From positions 1 through 64,000 of the forward strand of contig JAFEAY010000003.1 in assembly GCA_018266175.1 (NCBI GenBank): a stretch of 64,000 bases of DNA. Reading direction: 5' to 3'. Each line of letters opens with the position of its first letter. Within the stretch, counting starts at the first letter, position 1. A model generated the notes under the pieces. That model did no database searches. It worked only from the letters and a program-made list of their open reading frames with translations, and was not told the DNA's origin. Shown in pieces: positions 1 through 11,100 of this stretch. This DNA comes from Candidatus Dependentiae bacterium (GTDB lineage Bacteria; Babelota; Babeliae; Babelales; RVW-14). Both the position numbers and the translations under genes were made by a program.

Positions 1-2
1 TA

Positions 3-1028
3 AAAAATGCTCTTCTCTGTGGAGCTACTGGTGTAAAAAATATTTGCTTAAAGCTGGTTGGTTTTGCGTATGAAACCGGTTCGTTGATCAAGAGAGTATC
101 TGTTAATTCTGGTGTGCAGGTTAAAACAGCGGCATCACGTTTAATGACTGGCTTTTTGGGCTATGCAAACCGTCTCGGGACTGGTTTTGTCGGGTTTGTA
201 AAACAAGCGCATACAAAAGCTATTGGGTGTATAAAACAAATAACCGTTCGCTGTGTTGCAATTTCAAAACAAATAACTGCCCAGGTTATTTCGCTCTCTT
301 CAAAAACATACTCAGCACTAAAAAATCAATATAGTTTTTTCATTGTATTTTCGGGTGCTGTAATAATGCTTGGTTTTGGCGTACTCCTTTATTTAAAAAA
401 ATCACATGTAGATCGGCTTGAAGATTTTCCGGCAATCAAAGCGCTTGAGCTTCGTCTGACTCAAACGGAAGCTCAGTTGCGCCATGCACAGGACCAGCTT
501 CAAGTAATGGGTAATCTTAGAAATGAAGTGAGGTGTACAGCCTCAAAGCTTGGAGAGACAGAAGAGCTATTTAAAGCGCGCTTAGCCCAAACAGAAAATC
601 AGCTGCGTGATGCACAAAATCAGCTTCAAGTAATGGGTAATCTTGAGCATGAAGTGAGGCGTACCGCTTCAAAGCTTGAAGAGACAGAGGCGTCGCTTGC
701 CCAGCGCTTGGCCCAAACAGAAGATGGGTTAAAAGATGCTCATCAAGTAATGAGTAACCTTGAGCATGAAGTAAAGCATACAGCTTCAAAGTTTGAAGAG
801 ACTGAAGAGTCGCTTAAGAAGCGTTTAGTTGAGGCAGAGAGTAAGGTTGAATCGATAGATTCAATAGGGGAATCCCTTAAGCTTACAGGATTAATTTCTT
901 TGATCAGTAAGAATAAGCAAAAATCTTTGGATAAAATAAAAAATTTAAATAAACAAAACAATGACCTTGATCATGTAAAAGAGAAAATTCGTAAAGAAGT
1001 AAAAAAACAGATGGAGGCGCTTGAGTAA
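3..1028 (+). CDS. Membrane-anchored coiled-coil protein, 5' end outside window
   Basis: The reading frame is open to the left edge, so the TTG at 84 is only an internal candidate and the true start probably lies upstream. The visible part has a soluble region, one hydrophobic membrane segment near positions 330-405, and then a long charged coiled coil. The coil contains three tandem units of 42, 42 and 39 residues, each starting R-L-(T/A)-Q-T-E and including N-L-x-x-E-V. It ends in a basic E-K-I-R-K-E-V-K-K-Q segment. A shorter relative lies at 12130-12675, and both are followed directly by a roughly 520-residue barrel protein. Function is unknown. A periplasm-spanning rod anchored in the inner membrane is an inference from topology. 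No enzymatic motif is visible. Confidence 0.8.
   Translation, partial: KNALLCGATGVKNICLKLVGFAYETGSLIKRVSVNSGVQVKTAASRLMTGFLGYANRLGTGFVGFVKQAHTKAIGCIKQITVRCVAISKQITAQVISLSSKTYSALKNQYSFFIVFSGAVIMLGFGVLLYLKKSHVDRLEDFPAIKALELRLTQTEAQLRHAQDQLQVMGNLRNEVRCTASKLGETEELFKARLAQTENQLRDAQNQLQVMGNLEHEVRRTASKLEETEASLAQRLAQTEDGLKDAHQVMSNLEHEVKHTASKFEETEESLKKRLVEAESKVESIDSIGESLKLTGLISLISKNKQKSLDKIKNLNKQNNDLDHVKEKIRKEVKKQMEALE
453..821 (+). repeat. Tandem 126-bp coding repeat (coiled coil)
   Basis: Units run 453-578, 579-704 and 705-821. The first two are 126 bp (42 codons, six heptads) and the last has lost three codons. The period keeps both reading frame and heptad phase, so copy-number change would lengthen or shorten the rod without breaking it. 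Confidence 0.85.
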
Positions 1029-1110
1029 GATGGATGATGATTCATTCTGAAAAAGTCTCTTGCATATTAAAACCTAGTAATCCGAGGTTGCAAAAGATAG
1101 GTAGCTTGCC

Positions 1111-2679
1111 ATGAATAAAAAACTTAGGATCATTTATAAAGCATATAAGTTGGCATTGATTGTTTTTATGCTTGGAATTTATCAGCAAGTTGTGGTTGCA
1201 GAGAACTTAGCTGAGACGGAGATTCAAGAACATATTTCAGCTGAAATCAAGCGACAAGCTGAAAAGCGTTCATCAGATCTTGTTATTCGTGAAATGGTCA
1301 AACGTCAGCTTGAAAGCAAAAAGCATTATTCGCATAAAAAATTGAGTACAATATCTGGGCCATATACGCTGCCAAATTTTCCTTATTATGCTTTGTTCTT
1401 TAGAAAAAATCATTTTATTCAGATTCTTGCCGATTATGGACTTTCAGATGGTGTTTATGGTTCTTCAGGCGGGACAAAAGATCTTTCAAGTAATGTTTTT
1501 GGGTCAGAGACAATTACTATTCAAGATATTTTACTGGTGAGTAAGCTTGCTCAAGCTGCAAAGTTAAAAAATGGCGCAGTAGCTAGTCTTACTACAGGCG
1601 CTGATTTTAAAAAAAACAGTTACTTGAGTATTCTTGCAAATCAAAAGCTTGATTTACATGCATGGGAACAGCAATTTAACGTTGGTCTTCATTGTGCGAG
1701 TAATTATTATGGTGGAAGTTTAACCGTTGGGTTGCATATTCCTGTTGTGGGAAAGACGCATCGGTTACGGCTTAAAAATGAAATTGATACCGATTTGCAA
1801 GCTCAAATTATCGCCGCCGAAATGGCAGTTGTAGATCCACAATTTCAGTTTACAAAAAAATATCCTGGTGGGTTACAAGATTTTTTAGATGATATTTTGG
1901 CAGCAAAAGGAATGAAGTTTGCAAAGAATGATGTCACACGTGTTGATCTTGGTGACATTGATGGGTACGTTCATGTGAATATCAAATCGAAGTATATTGA
2001 TAGATTCATGCTTGGTGGCCGTATTGTTTTACCGCTGTCTCGAGAAAAAGATTTTGGTGAATTGTGGAATCATGAGCTTGGAAATGGTGGCTTTATTCAA
2101 ATCGGTTCATTTCTTTCAATGATGTGGGAAAGGGGTAACTTCCTTAAGCCGTATGTTCATGCTCAAGTTGATTATCTTGTTGGAACAGGAGTCACACGGA
2201 GAGTTCCTCAGTTCAGAAAAAATGGTGCCGATGGTACTGTTTTAACCGATTGCAATTTTCCGTTGGGAACCGGTTTGCAATTTGAAGCGGGTGCTGAGCT
2301 CGATCCGGCACTCCAAGATTCAACGGTACGAGGGTTTGCAGATGGTGTGCATAAAATAAAAATTCATCCAGGCGCAGAACTTTTTTTCAGAATCGGAAAT
2401 CTTTTTTCTCAAGTTATTTTGAAAAAAGGATCTTTTGATATCCATTATGACCTTAAAATTAAAGGTCGCAGTTATTTAGGCTCTGGTTGCTCTCAGGCTC
2501 TTTATGACGGTTCAGTTCTTAATATTGCTACGTGGTCTGTTGGGCATATTATTGGTGCTCAATATGGCTATCAAGCCAATGATTCTTTTCGGGCAACATT
2601 TGGTTCAACCTATGCGGTTGCTGGACGTAATTATCCAAAAGAGCTCACGTTTAATCTTGATTTAAATTTTGAATTCTAA
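1111..2679 (+). CDS. Outer-membrane beta-barrel-like protein, copy 1
   Basis: The protein has 522 residues. An N-terminal signal peptide (basic start, hydrophobic core to about residue 30) is followed by a short charged helical segment at about 35-75 containing A-E-I-K-R-Q. The rest is rich in Gly and aromatic residues with beta-strand alternation, and it ends in N-L-D-L-N-F-E-F; a C-terminal Phe is typical of barrels inserted by BamA. A paralogue at 12677-14227 matches throughout, for example A-Y/V-Y-G-S-S-G near residue 110, H-I-P-V-V-G-K-T-H-R, and the last 25 residues. It follows the coiled-coil membrane protein by 82 bases, so the two are probably co-expressed. A porin or surface-assembly role is inference; the family is not one I can name. 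Confidence 0.75.
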   Translation: MNKKLRIIYKAYKLALIVFMLGIYQQVVVAENLAETEIQEHISAEIKRQAEKRSSDLVIREMVKRQLESKKHYSHKKLSTISGPYTLPNFPYYALFFRKNHFIQILADYGLSDGVYGSSGGTKDLSSNVFGSETITIQDILLVSKLAQAAKLKNGAVASLTTGADFKKNSYLSILANQKLDLHAWEQQFNVGLHCASNYYGGSLTVGLHIPVVGKTHRLRLKNEIDTDLQAQIIAAEMAVVDPQFQFTKKYPGGLQDFLDDILAAKGMKFAKNDVTRVDLGDIDGYVHVNIKSKYIDRFMLGGRIVLPLSREKDFGELWNHELGNGGFIQIGSFLSMMWERGNFLKPYVHAQVDYLVGTGVTRRVPQFRKNGADGTVLTDCNFPLGTGLQFEAGAELDPALQDSTVRGFADGVHKIKIHPGAELFFRIGNLFSQVILKKGSFDIHYDLKIKGRSYLGSGCSQALYDGSVLNIATWSVGHIIGAQYGYQANDSFRATFGSTYAVAGRNYPKELTFNLDLNFEF

Positions 2680-2855
2680 AAATGTAATTTTTATGATCGA
2701 TGCATGATCTTCCCTTCATTTGGCAAAAATAGGCTGTGTGTAATGCATTCCTAATATTTTTTTTTAATTGTTGAGCTAGAGTTTTTTTTTTGTAACGCTT
2801 GAAGCTTAGAATATTTGTTCGAAAAGCAAAAATATGAAAAAAGAGGTGAAGTGTG

Positions 2856-4946
2856 ATGAAGATCAATCAAATAAAGTTTCTTTATTGGTCTGTAGCATTC
2901 TTAGTAATGATGAGTATTGTTGACACAGCGTTATATCCTCTTGTGGTTGGTTCCCGTACTGCCGTTTCGATACAACCACAAACAACATTTCCAGCAAGCG
3001 ATACGAACAATACGATGCTTGGTTTTGCAGCATTTAATCAAGGTTTTATCTTGCAAGATATTACAACAACATGTACGTATGATAATTATTTTCCGATTGC
3101 AGGTGATACCAAGCTCAATAATGGTAGACTCTACCTTAAGCAAGATTTAACGTTTGCTAATACACACCATTTTTATGGTGGTGGAAAAGTTTATGGAAAA
3201 AATCATTCCATAGAATTTGTAAAACATGTTCAAGATTTTAATCTCCCCGAGGGAGCAGGTTTCTTTGTAGGAAGTAATCTTGCTTTGATGGGGTTAACTA
3301 ACGATCCATATTCTGTTGACTGGGAAGTTGGAGATGCTTATGTTGCCGGATGTTCTGCCGAAGTCTCGTCAGTAGCAGAATTAAAAATTGGATATTTTGA
3401 CGGAAGCATCATCACCACAACATTGAGTGTTGAGCATGGTCGTGATGTGTATGCAGTTCGCTATCATCCTACCAAGCGTTATTTAGCGATCGGGCGGGCT
3501 TCGGGTAGTGGTAATGAAGTTATTATTTATGAACACAAGGTTCACAATGGAACATTGCCTGTTTTAAGTGGTGCTGATATTTCAGGAGCTGCAACTGCAT
3601 TGGCTTGGCATCCTTCAGGAAACTATTTGATTGTCGGAACAGATAATAATGCCGGAGAAATTGTTTCATATGCGGTAAATAGCTCTGGTGTGATTGGTGC
3701 TTCAACATCGGTTAATCTTTCTCCTGACCGAGATGTAACCAGAAACTCATTGAGTTTCAGCCCTGGTGGAAACCAAATTGTTGTTGGTGTAACGAACAAC
3801 TCAACCGCAAACGTGAGCGAGTTACTTGTTTATAATTTTAATGGTTCTTTGACGCTTACTTCCAGCTTAGATGTTGGAGCTACTGTTCAAGCGGTAGATT
3901 GGTGCCCAACTGGTAGTTATGTAGCTGTTGGTTTGACCGGTGGCACAACAAACTTGAGGCTTTATGATGTGAGTGGATCGCCAATTCATATTGTGAGCAC
4001 GGCTACTCAAAGTCTATCTGAAAATGTTTATGGTCTTCACTGGGATAGCACAGGTACTTACTTGCTTGTTGTAACACAAAGTGGGAGCGTTGGAACGCTT
4101 TATATTTATCAGTTTGATGCAAGCGCTAAGACATTGACGGTAAAATTTAGCCGTTCACCTCTTAAAGAGCAGTTTGCATGTCGCTGGTCTCGAAATGATG
4201 ACTATTTTGCGTATACTTTTGAATATCTTGCTCACCCAAACTATCAAGTAGCGATTAATGCGTTTGATCCAGATGCACTGATTCCTCTTTATTTTGATAA
4301 CACTGCGCTTGTTTTTAACTGCGATGTAAATATTAAAACGCCAATTCATTTTAGTGGCATTTGCAAAATTAACGGTCGAGGAAAACGGGTATTTCTTAAT
4401 CCTGGTAGCGAATTAGTTATTAGACCAAACTCACAATTAATATTGGAAGACTGTGAACTTCAAGAAGTTGAAGACTCTCGTTTGCGTTGCTTAATGGGTA
4501 ATGGTTCTGTGTTGATTAGAAACTCCATCATTAATCTTGCAAGTGAATATACTTTTTCACTCGGTTCTATTCAGTTTGAAGAGGATGTTTGGGTAACAGG
4601 TTTTGGCAAGTTCAATTATACGAATTGCCAATCAAGCACCATTGCTTCCGGAGCAATACTGACTTTTGATACGGATACAACGTTTAGCTATGCGCCAAAG
4701 TGCCCACGTAGCGATCTTCTATTTATGGAAGATAACACTTCTGCATTAGTTTTGAATGGTTGTACGCTTGTTTCAACCAGGACAGGATTAAAGCTTGCAG
4801 ATGGAATTTTGGTAATTGACGATAAAGTGACCATGAGTAGTCAAGCTCGATATCCAGCTGAAGGAATAATGTTGGATTCAAGCCTTGATACACGCATTAA
4901 GGGTGGCTCAACTTTAGATTTATATGGATACATTCGATATAACTAA
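2856..4946 (+). CDS. Secreted beta-propeller/beta-helix surface protein
   Basis: About 696 residues. ATG at 2856 is preferred over GTG at 2853 because GAGGTG precedes it by a normal distance. A signal peptide occupies roughly residues 1-30. Residues of about 195-460 carry at least five degenerate WD/lactonase-type blades, recognisable by repeated W-(H/C/D)-P/S-(S/T)-G-x-Y-L-x-V-G/V followed by a strand. The flanking regions, especially about 490-697, look like stacked short beta-strands with Asn and Gly turns (right-handed beta-helix type). Similar strand modules occur in the giant protein downstream. The gene sits between the first coil/barrel pair and the giant gene. The fold is well suggested; a role in adhesion is inference. 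No catalytic motif is seen. Confidence 0.7.
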   Translation: MKINQIKFLYWSVAFLVMMSIVDTALYPLVVGSRTAVSIQPQTTFPASDTNNTMLGFAAFNQGFILQDITTTCTYDNYFPIAGDTKLNNGRLYLKQDLTFANTHHFYGGGKVYGKNHSIEFVKHVQDFNLPEGAGFFVGSNLALMGLTNDPYSVDWEVGDAYVAGCSAEVSSVAELKIGYFDGSIITTTLSVEHGRDVYAVRYHPTKRYLAIGRASGSGNEVIIYEHKVHNGTLPVLSGADISGAATALAWHPSGNYLIVGTDNNAGEIVSYAVNSSGVIGASTSVNLSPDRDVTRNSLSFSPGGNQIVVGVTNNSTANVSELLVYNFNGSLTLTSSLDVGATVQAVDWCPTGSYVAVGLTGGTTNLRLYDVSGSPIHIVSTATQSLSENVYGLHWDSTGTYLLVVTQSGSVGTLYIYQFDASAKTLTVKFSRSPLKEQFACRWSRNDDYFAYTFEYLAHPNYQVAINAFDPDALIPLYFDNTALVFNCDVNIKTPIHFSGICKINGRGKRVFLNPGSELVIRPNSQLILEDCELQEVEDSRLRCLMGNGSVLIRNSIINLASEYTFSLGSIQFEEDVWVTGFGKFNYTNCQSSTIASGAILTFDTDTTFSYAPKCPRSDLLFMEDNTSALVLNGCTLVSTRTGLKLADGILVIDDKVTMSSQARYPAEGIMLDSSLDTRIKGGSTLDLYGYIRYN

Positions 4947-4953
4947 TGGGTAA

Positions 4954-4984
4954 AATAATGAAGACCTCATGTGGTTGGGTCTCA
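4954..4984 (+). terminator. Weak hairpin between surface genes
   Basis: An imperfect inverted repeat (AATGA-AGACC pairing with GGTCT-CATT around a GTGG loop) follows the propeller gene. It has no T-run, so it may be only a weak terminator or an RNA processing site. Confidence 0.3.
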
Positions 4985-5191
4985 TTATAAAAAAGCAAAA
5001 ACAAAAAGAGTCTTTTTTCAGGACTCAAGGCATATGGTTTTTGAAAAATCTTGACCTTGGTTTTGAAAGAATTTTACGCTAGGTGGTAAATAAATTTGTG
5101 TCATATTGTTCTTTTGTCTATCAAGGGAGAGTTGATAGATGAGAGACGAATAACAAAACTTAGGTAATGAAGTATGAAAAAGGGGAAAGCT

Positions 5192-8100
5192 ATGAGAAGA
5201 CTTGTTAGTCTATGGCTGCTTGTCTATCTGGGAGTCTCAATAGTAAGCTTGTCAGCAGGGTTTAATTTTTCGCATAAAGACTCTACAGTTCGTATTGGCT
5301 CATCTAAGTTTATCATCAATAAACAGATTCAGAACTGGAATGGAACGTTGGATCATTCCGGATCGATTGTTGGATTGCCAATTTCTTTTTCAGATGGAAT
5401 TCTTACGGCAAATGGAACATCTGCCATCATGACGGGAACGTATGATGGTGATTCGCCTCGTAAAGTAACTTTTAACTCTGGTCATTCATTACGTGTTGAT
5501 GCAGGAGCTTTTTCTCCTAAAATTACCGTTCTTCGTGGAAGTAATCGTCTTGAAGGTCAGCCGCTCTTTTTAAATGCTGATTCTATAAATCTGACTCATC
5601 AATTAAGCGATTTGACTATTGCTATTCAAACAGCGCTTAACTCTAATGTTGCATTGAATAGAGGTTCATTGACGCTGGATAGCAATCTTTCCATGGGGGA
5701 TGATTATATTTTTAGCGGCTCTGGTACAATCAATCTTAATCGCCATAAACTTTCTCTGGGTGGAAAGCAGCAGTCTCTTGCTCATCAAATTCTTTGGAAT
5801 AATGCTTCAGACATTCAACTCAATGGACCAACTCTTTTGAGCGGTCGTTGGACATTTACCGGCTCAGAAGCGCATATCAACGGCAATGGTAATGTTCTTG
5901 ATTTGACCAGTGGAGGAACACTTTGGATTAGGGGTGGTACAAAACTCTACCTTTCAGGTGTAAAGCTTCGTGGTGTTGGTCTTGGACAAATTGTTTTTGA
6001 AAATAAAAATTCACGGCTTTGCTTGTCAGATGTTGAAATTGAAATTGCACGTAATTATACGGTAACAACCGGTATCGTTTATGCCGAAGGTGCAACAAAA
6101 ATTATCACTGGCAATAAGACATTGACGTTCTCACAACAGGGAACATTCTCAATTGATCAAGTAACCGTTGTGTATGATACTTTGACTTCTGCAGACACTA
6201 ATAATATTCAACCATTGATTGGTGCTTCTGGTAACCCTGGTGGTAAGAATGTTGCATCTGTTAACAGTGGTACCATCTGTCATCTTGATTGCGGATTAGG
6301 TCAACAAATTAAGAATAATAGTAACGCGATTATCTCAAATGCAGTGTGCTGTCGCGTTAACAGTAATGCGTTATTGTACTTAAATAAGAACAATTCAAAT
6401 GCAATCTTGAACTTGAACAAGAAGATAACGAACAACTCAAATGCAATTATTTCAAATGCAGTCTGTTGCCGAGTAAACAGTAACGCACTGTTGTACTTAA
6501 ATAAGAACAATTCAAATGCGATCTTGAACTTGAACAAGAAGATAACGAATAACTCGAATGCAATTATTTCAAACGCAGTCTGTTGCCGAGTAAACAGTAA
6601 CGCACTGTTGTACTTAAATAAGAACAATTCAAATGCCATCTTGAACTTAAATAAGAAGATCACCAACAACAGTAATGCGATTATAGCTAACGCAGTTTGT
6701 TGTCGAGTAAACAGTAACGCACTGTTGTACTTGAACAAAAACACCAGCAACACCGAGCTGAGATTGTTCAAGAATAACAGTGATGCGATCTTAAAATGCT
6801 GCAAGAGTAACTCAGATGCAATCTTGAACTTGAACAAGAAGATAACGAATAATAGTAACGCAATTATTTCAAATGCAGTCTGCTGCCGAGTAAATAGTAA
6901 CGCATTGCTTTACTTAAATAAGAATAATTCAAATGCCATCTTGAACTTAAATAAGAAGATCACCAACAACAGTAATGCGATTATCGCTAACGCAGTTTGT
7001 TGTCGCGTAAACAGTAACGCACTGTTGTATTTGAACAAGAATACGAGCAACACTGAGCTGAGATTATTCAAGAATAACAGTGATGCGATCTTAAAATGCT
7101 GCAAGAGTAACTCAGATGCAATTTTGAACTTGAACAAGAAGATAACGAACAACTCAAATGCAATTATTTCAAACGCAGTGTGCTGTCGCGTAAACAGTAA
7201 CGCACTGTTGTACTTAAATAAGAACAACTCAAATGCAATCTTGAACTTAAACAAGAAGATCACCAACAACAGTAATGCGATTATCGCTAACGCAGTTTGT
7301 TGTCGTGTGAATAGTAACGCGTTGCTCTACTTGAACAAGAACACCAGCAATGCTCAGTTGAGATTGTTCAAGAATAACAGTGACGCGATCTTAAAATGCT
7401 GCAAGAGTAACTCAGATGCAATTTTGAACTTGAACAAGAAGATCACCAATAACTCAAATGCAATTATCTCAAATGCAGTGTGCTGTCGAGTAAACAGTAA
7501 CGCACTGTTGTACTTGAATAAGAATAACTCAAATGCGATTTTGAATTTGAATAAGAAGATAACGAACAACAGTAATGCGATTATCGCTAACGCAGTTTGT
7601 TGTCGTGTGAACAGTAATGCGTTGTTGTACCTGAATAAGAACACCAGTAATACCGAACTGAGATTGTTTAAGAATAATAGTGATGCAATTCTTGCTCTAA
7701 AAAAATGTTGCAGTACAAATGCTCAAAACATTACAAATAACAGCAACGCAATTATTAACTTGGTAAACAATTCTAATTCTACAGATTGTTGTCGTTATAA
7801 CAGTAATGCAATTCTTTATCTGACTAAGAATAATAGTAACGCAATCTTGGCTCTTAAGAAGTGTTGCACCACAAATGCTCAAAACATTACGAATAACAGT
7901 AATGCGATTATCAACTTCTCAAGTTTTGTAACAATGCTTCCAATGCAGAATAGTAATGCAATCTTGGCTCTTAAGAAGTGTTGCACAACAAATGTTCAAA
8001 ATATTAAGAACAACAGTAATGCAATTATTTCCAATACGATTTGTTGCCGAGTGAACAGCCAAGCGTTGTTGTACTTGAATAAGAACACAAGCAATACTGA

Positions 8101-11100
8101 ATTGAGATTATTCAAGAATAATAGTGATGCGATTTTGAAATGCTGCAAAAATGCTTCTAATTCAATTGTAGACTTGAGCAGACGTATTACGAATAACAGT
8201 AATGCAATTATTTCCAATACGATCTGTTGCCGGGTGAACAGCCAAGCGTTGTTGTACTTGAATAAGAACACAAGTAACTTTAGCTTGTACATGACTAATA
8301 ACAACAGTAATGCGATCTTGGCACTGAAGAAGTGCTGCACGACAAATGGTCAGAACATCACGAACAATAGTAACGCGATTATCAACCTGATCAACAACAA
8401 TAGTGCAAACTTGATTTGCTGCCGAGTAAACAGCAACGCAATTCTGTATCTAACAAACAATAATAGCAACGCGATCTTGGCACTGAAGAAATGCTGCACA
8501 ACAAATGGTCAAAACATTACAAATAACAGCAACGCGATTATCAACTTCTCAAGCTTCCTCTCGATGCTTCCAATGCAAAATAGCAACGCGATCTTGGCGT
8601 TGAAAAAGTGTTGCAGCACCAATGCTCAGAATATAACGAATAATAGCAACGCAATTATTAACCTAGTTAACAACTCTAATTCGACAGAGTGTTGCCGTTA
8701 CAACAGTAATGCAATCTTGTATCTCACCAACAATAATAGTAATGCGATCTTGAATTTGAAGAAATGCTGCACAACAAATGTTCAAAATATTACGAACAAC
8801 AGCAATGCGATTATTAACTTGGTTAATGGTAACAGCGCAAACATGATCTGTTGTCGAGTAAATAGCAATGCAATTCTGTATCTGACGAATAACAACAGCA
8901 ACGCGATCTTGGCGTTGAAAAAGTGCTGCACAACAAATGTTCAGAATATTACGAACAACAGCAACGCAATAATCAATTGCTGTAAAAACAGCAGTAACAC
9001 GATTCTGCATCTGACAACCAATAACAGCAACGCGCTTCTTGAATGTTGCAAGAATAACAGTAATGCAATACTGAATTGCTGCAAGAACAGCAGCAATACG
9101 ATTCTGTATCTAACAACCAACAATAGTAATGCGATTCTGAACTGCTGCAAGAACAACAGTAATACACTCCTTGATTGTTGCAGAGAAAATAGTAACGCAT
9201 TGATATCTCTGTTTAATAACGTAAGCAATACCGTCTTGTACTTAACCAACAATAACAGCAATGCGCTCCTTGCATGCTGCAAGAACAATAGCAACGCGCT
9301 ACTTGAATGTTGCAAGAACAACAGTAATGCAATTGTTAAGCTCGAAGCAGAGCTTCATTGCTGCACATTAGTTCAAGCTCCGGTAACAACCGATGTGCTT
9401 ATGAATTGTAACTGTATCGTTGATCCAATTAAGGTGGTTAACGTTGTTAATACCCTAACGATTGATGGACAAGGTGCATGGATTGAGTTCTGCAACCCAA
9501 CCACGCCACAGTTTATTGTTGCTGCTGGTGCAACGGTAACCTTGCAAAACGTTACCTTAATGCGTATCAATGCAAACACCTTCTCACTTGGTGCAGGAGC
9601 AGCCATTGTTCTAGGTGACAATGTAACCTTTGAGCTTGAAGATGATCTAACGCTTAACGGTGAAGCGTTCACCGTTGGTGGAACCGTTGATAATCCATTT
9701 GTTTGGACGATTCGTGGTATCGGCGGCAAACGTCGCTTGATCTTGACTCCAAACGCTGTTGCAGGTCAGTACATTACCCTTGGGTTTAACACACTCTTAT
9801 TGCAAGAAGTTGAACTTGAAGGTGTTGAAAGTATTGCAATTGCACGAGGACTTGATGCTGGCGGAACCTTAGTAGTCGGTGCGCTTGGTCTTGGCGGTGG
9901 CGCTGAAATGAATCTTGGACAAAATACCGATGCAACTTTTGTGGTTGAAGGAAACCGTAATTCACTCAGAATGCTCGATACAGGTCTTGCCCTTACAGGC
10001 TTCATCTTGTATAGCGATATCTTCGATAGTGAGTTGCACCTGACCTTCCACTTACAAGATCCAATTGTTGGTAATCCATCGGTAACCTTTGGACCAGACT
10101 TGTTGTTCTTGAGCTCCGCTGCGGGACGTGCAAGCATTATATTTGATGACTTCTGGGCAATTGTGGCAAACCAAAATGGTAACTCCTTTGTGACCGATGC
10201 CAACGCGTTTATTGGTGGTCGCAACGTTGAACTGAATGGTTTCCCAATCAAGCAAACATCGGCAGACTTGATTCTGGATTCTGGATTGAACCTTCGTTCA
10301 GACCAACCAAATGCAATTGACCAGTCGTTTATCAGAGGTCCTCTCTTTAGGAAACAACCTCGTACGCATGTCATTACAGCGCTTGATATCAGACGCATGA
10401 GAGAATATGAGAACATGCAAGACAACATTGCAGCAAGTAACAGACCTGCAAAGCCAAAAGCATCAAGCAACCGTGAAAGACAAAAACAGAATAAGCATGG
10501 TCGTAAGAGACAAACATGTCCATATGCTCGAGAGCTTGCTGAATTGGTTGCAGAACATGATGTAACACGATCTTTGGCTCATGATGCGCAAGCCCATTTT
10601 CAAGCAATTAAGAACTATGTTCAAGAACAAATTAATAGACACAAAATAGCAAAACGTGCATTTGTTCTTCCAACAACCTTCCAACTTGAACAGGGTGGCT
10701 CGGTTGTTAAAGTTGAAAATGCCTCAAATAATGTCTTAATCCATACCGGTGGTGTTGGTTCAGACTTTGGGGTTGATCCTGTTAACCAATTGAACTTGTA
10801 TCTTGGTAACAACATCAGTGGTGATGGAACAGTTCGTCAAGGCTTTAAAGACACAACGCTTAAACCAAACGATAAGATCTTTGTTCGTAACTTGAACAAC
10901 CGTATTCAAATTCAAGAGCATTTTACTATTCAAGGTGAGATTGTCATGACACCGGCTTCAGAGCTTGTGTTTGAATTCTTGGATAATGGTAAAGATCCAG
11001 TTTTATTCTTTGATGCAGCGCATACCTCATTCTTTGATATTCCAAAAGATTCGCTCGTTCGATTTATTGGCCGCGGAAAAGTTGTCTTTGGTGATGGTTT

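Noticed and set aside
84-1028. A complete gene starting at TTG 84
   Set aside because: The frame is open to the left edge with protein-like sequence, so the start is most likely outside the window.
6301-9321. Long open frames on the minus strand across the Asn-rich repeats
   Set aside because: They mirror the repeat of the giant gene, whose AAC/AAT-rich codons read as Val/Leu/Ile codons on the other strand. They have no ribosome sites or export signals.
6308-9360. CRISPR-like regular repeats
   Set aside because: Repeat units are in frame, adjacent without unique spacers, and lie inside one open gene. No cas genes are near.
9766-10470. A 234-codon minus-strand frame
   Set aside because: It is opposite the continuous giant gene and shows a Ser/Pro-rich, low-complexity product typical of antisense frames.
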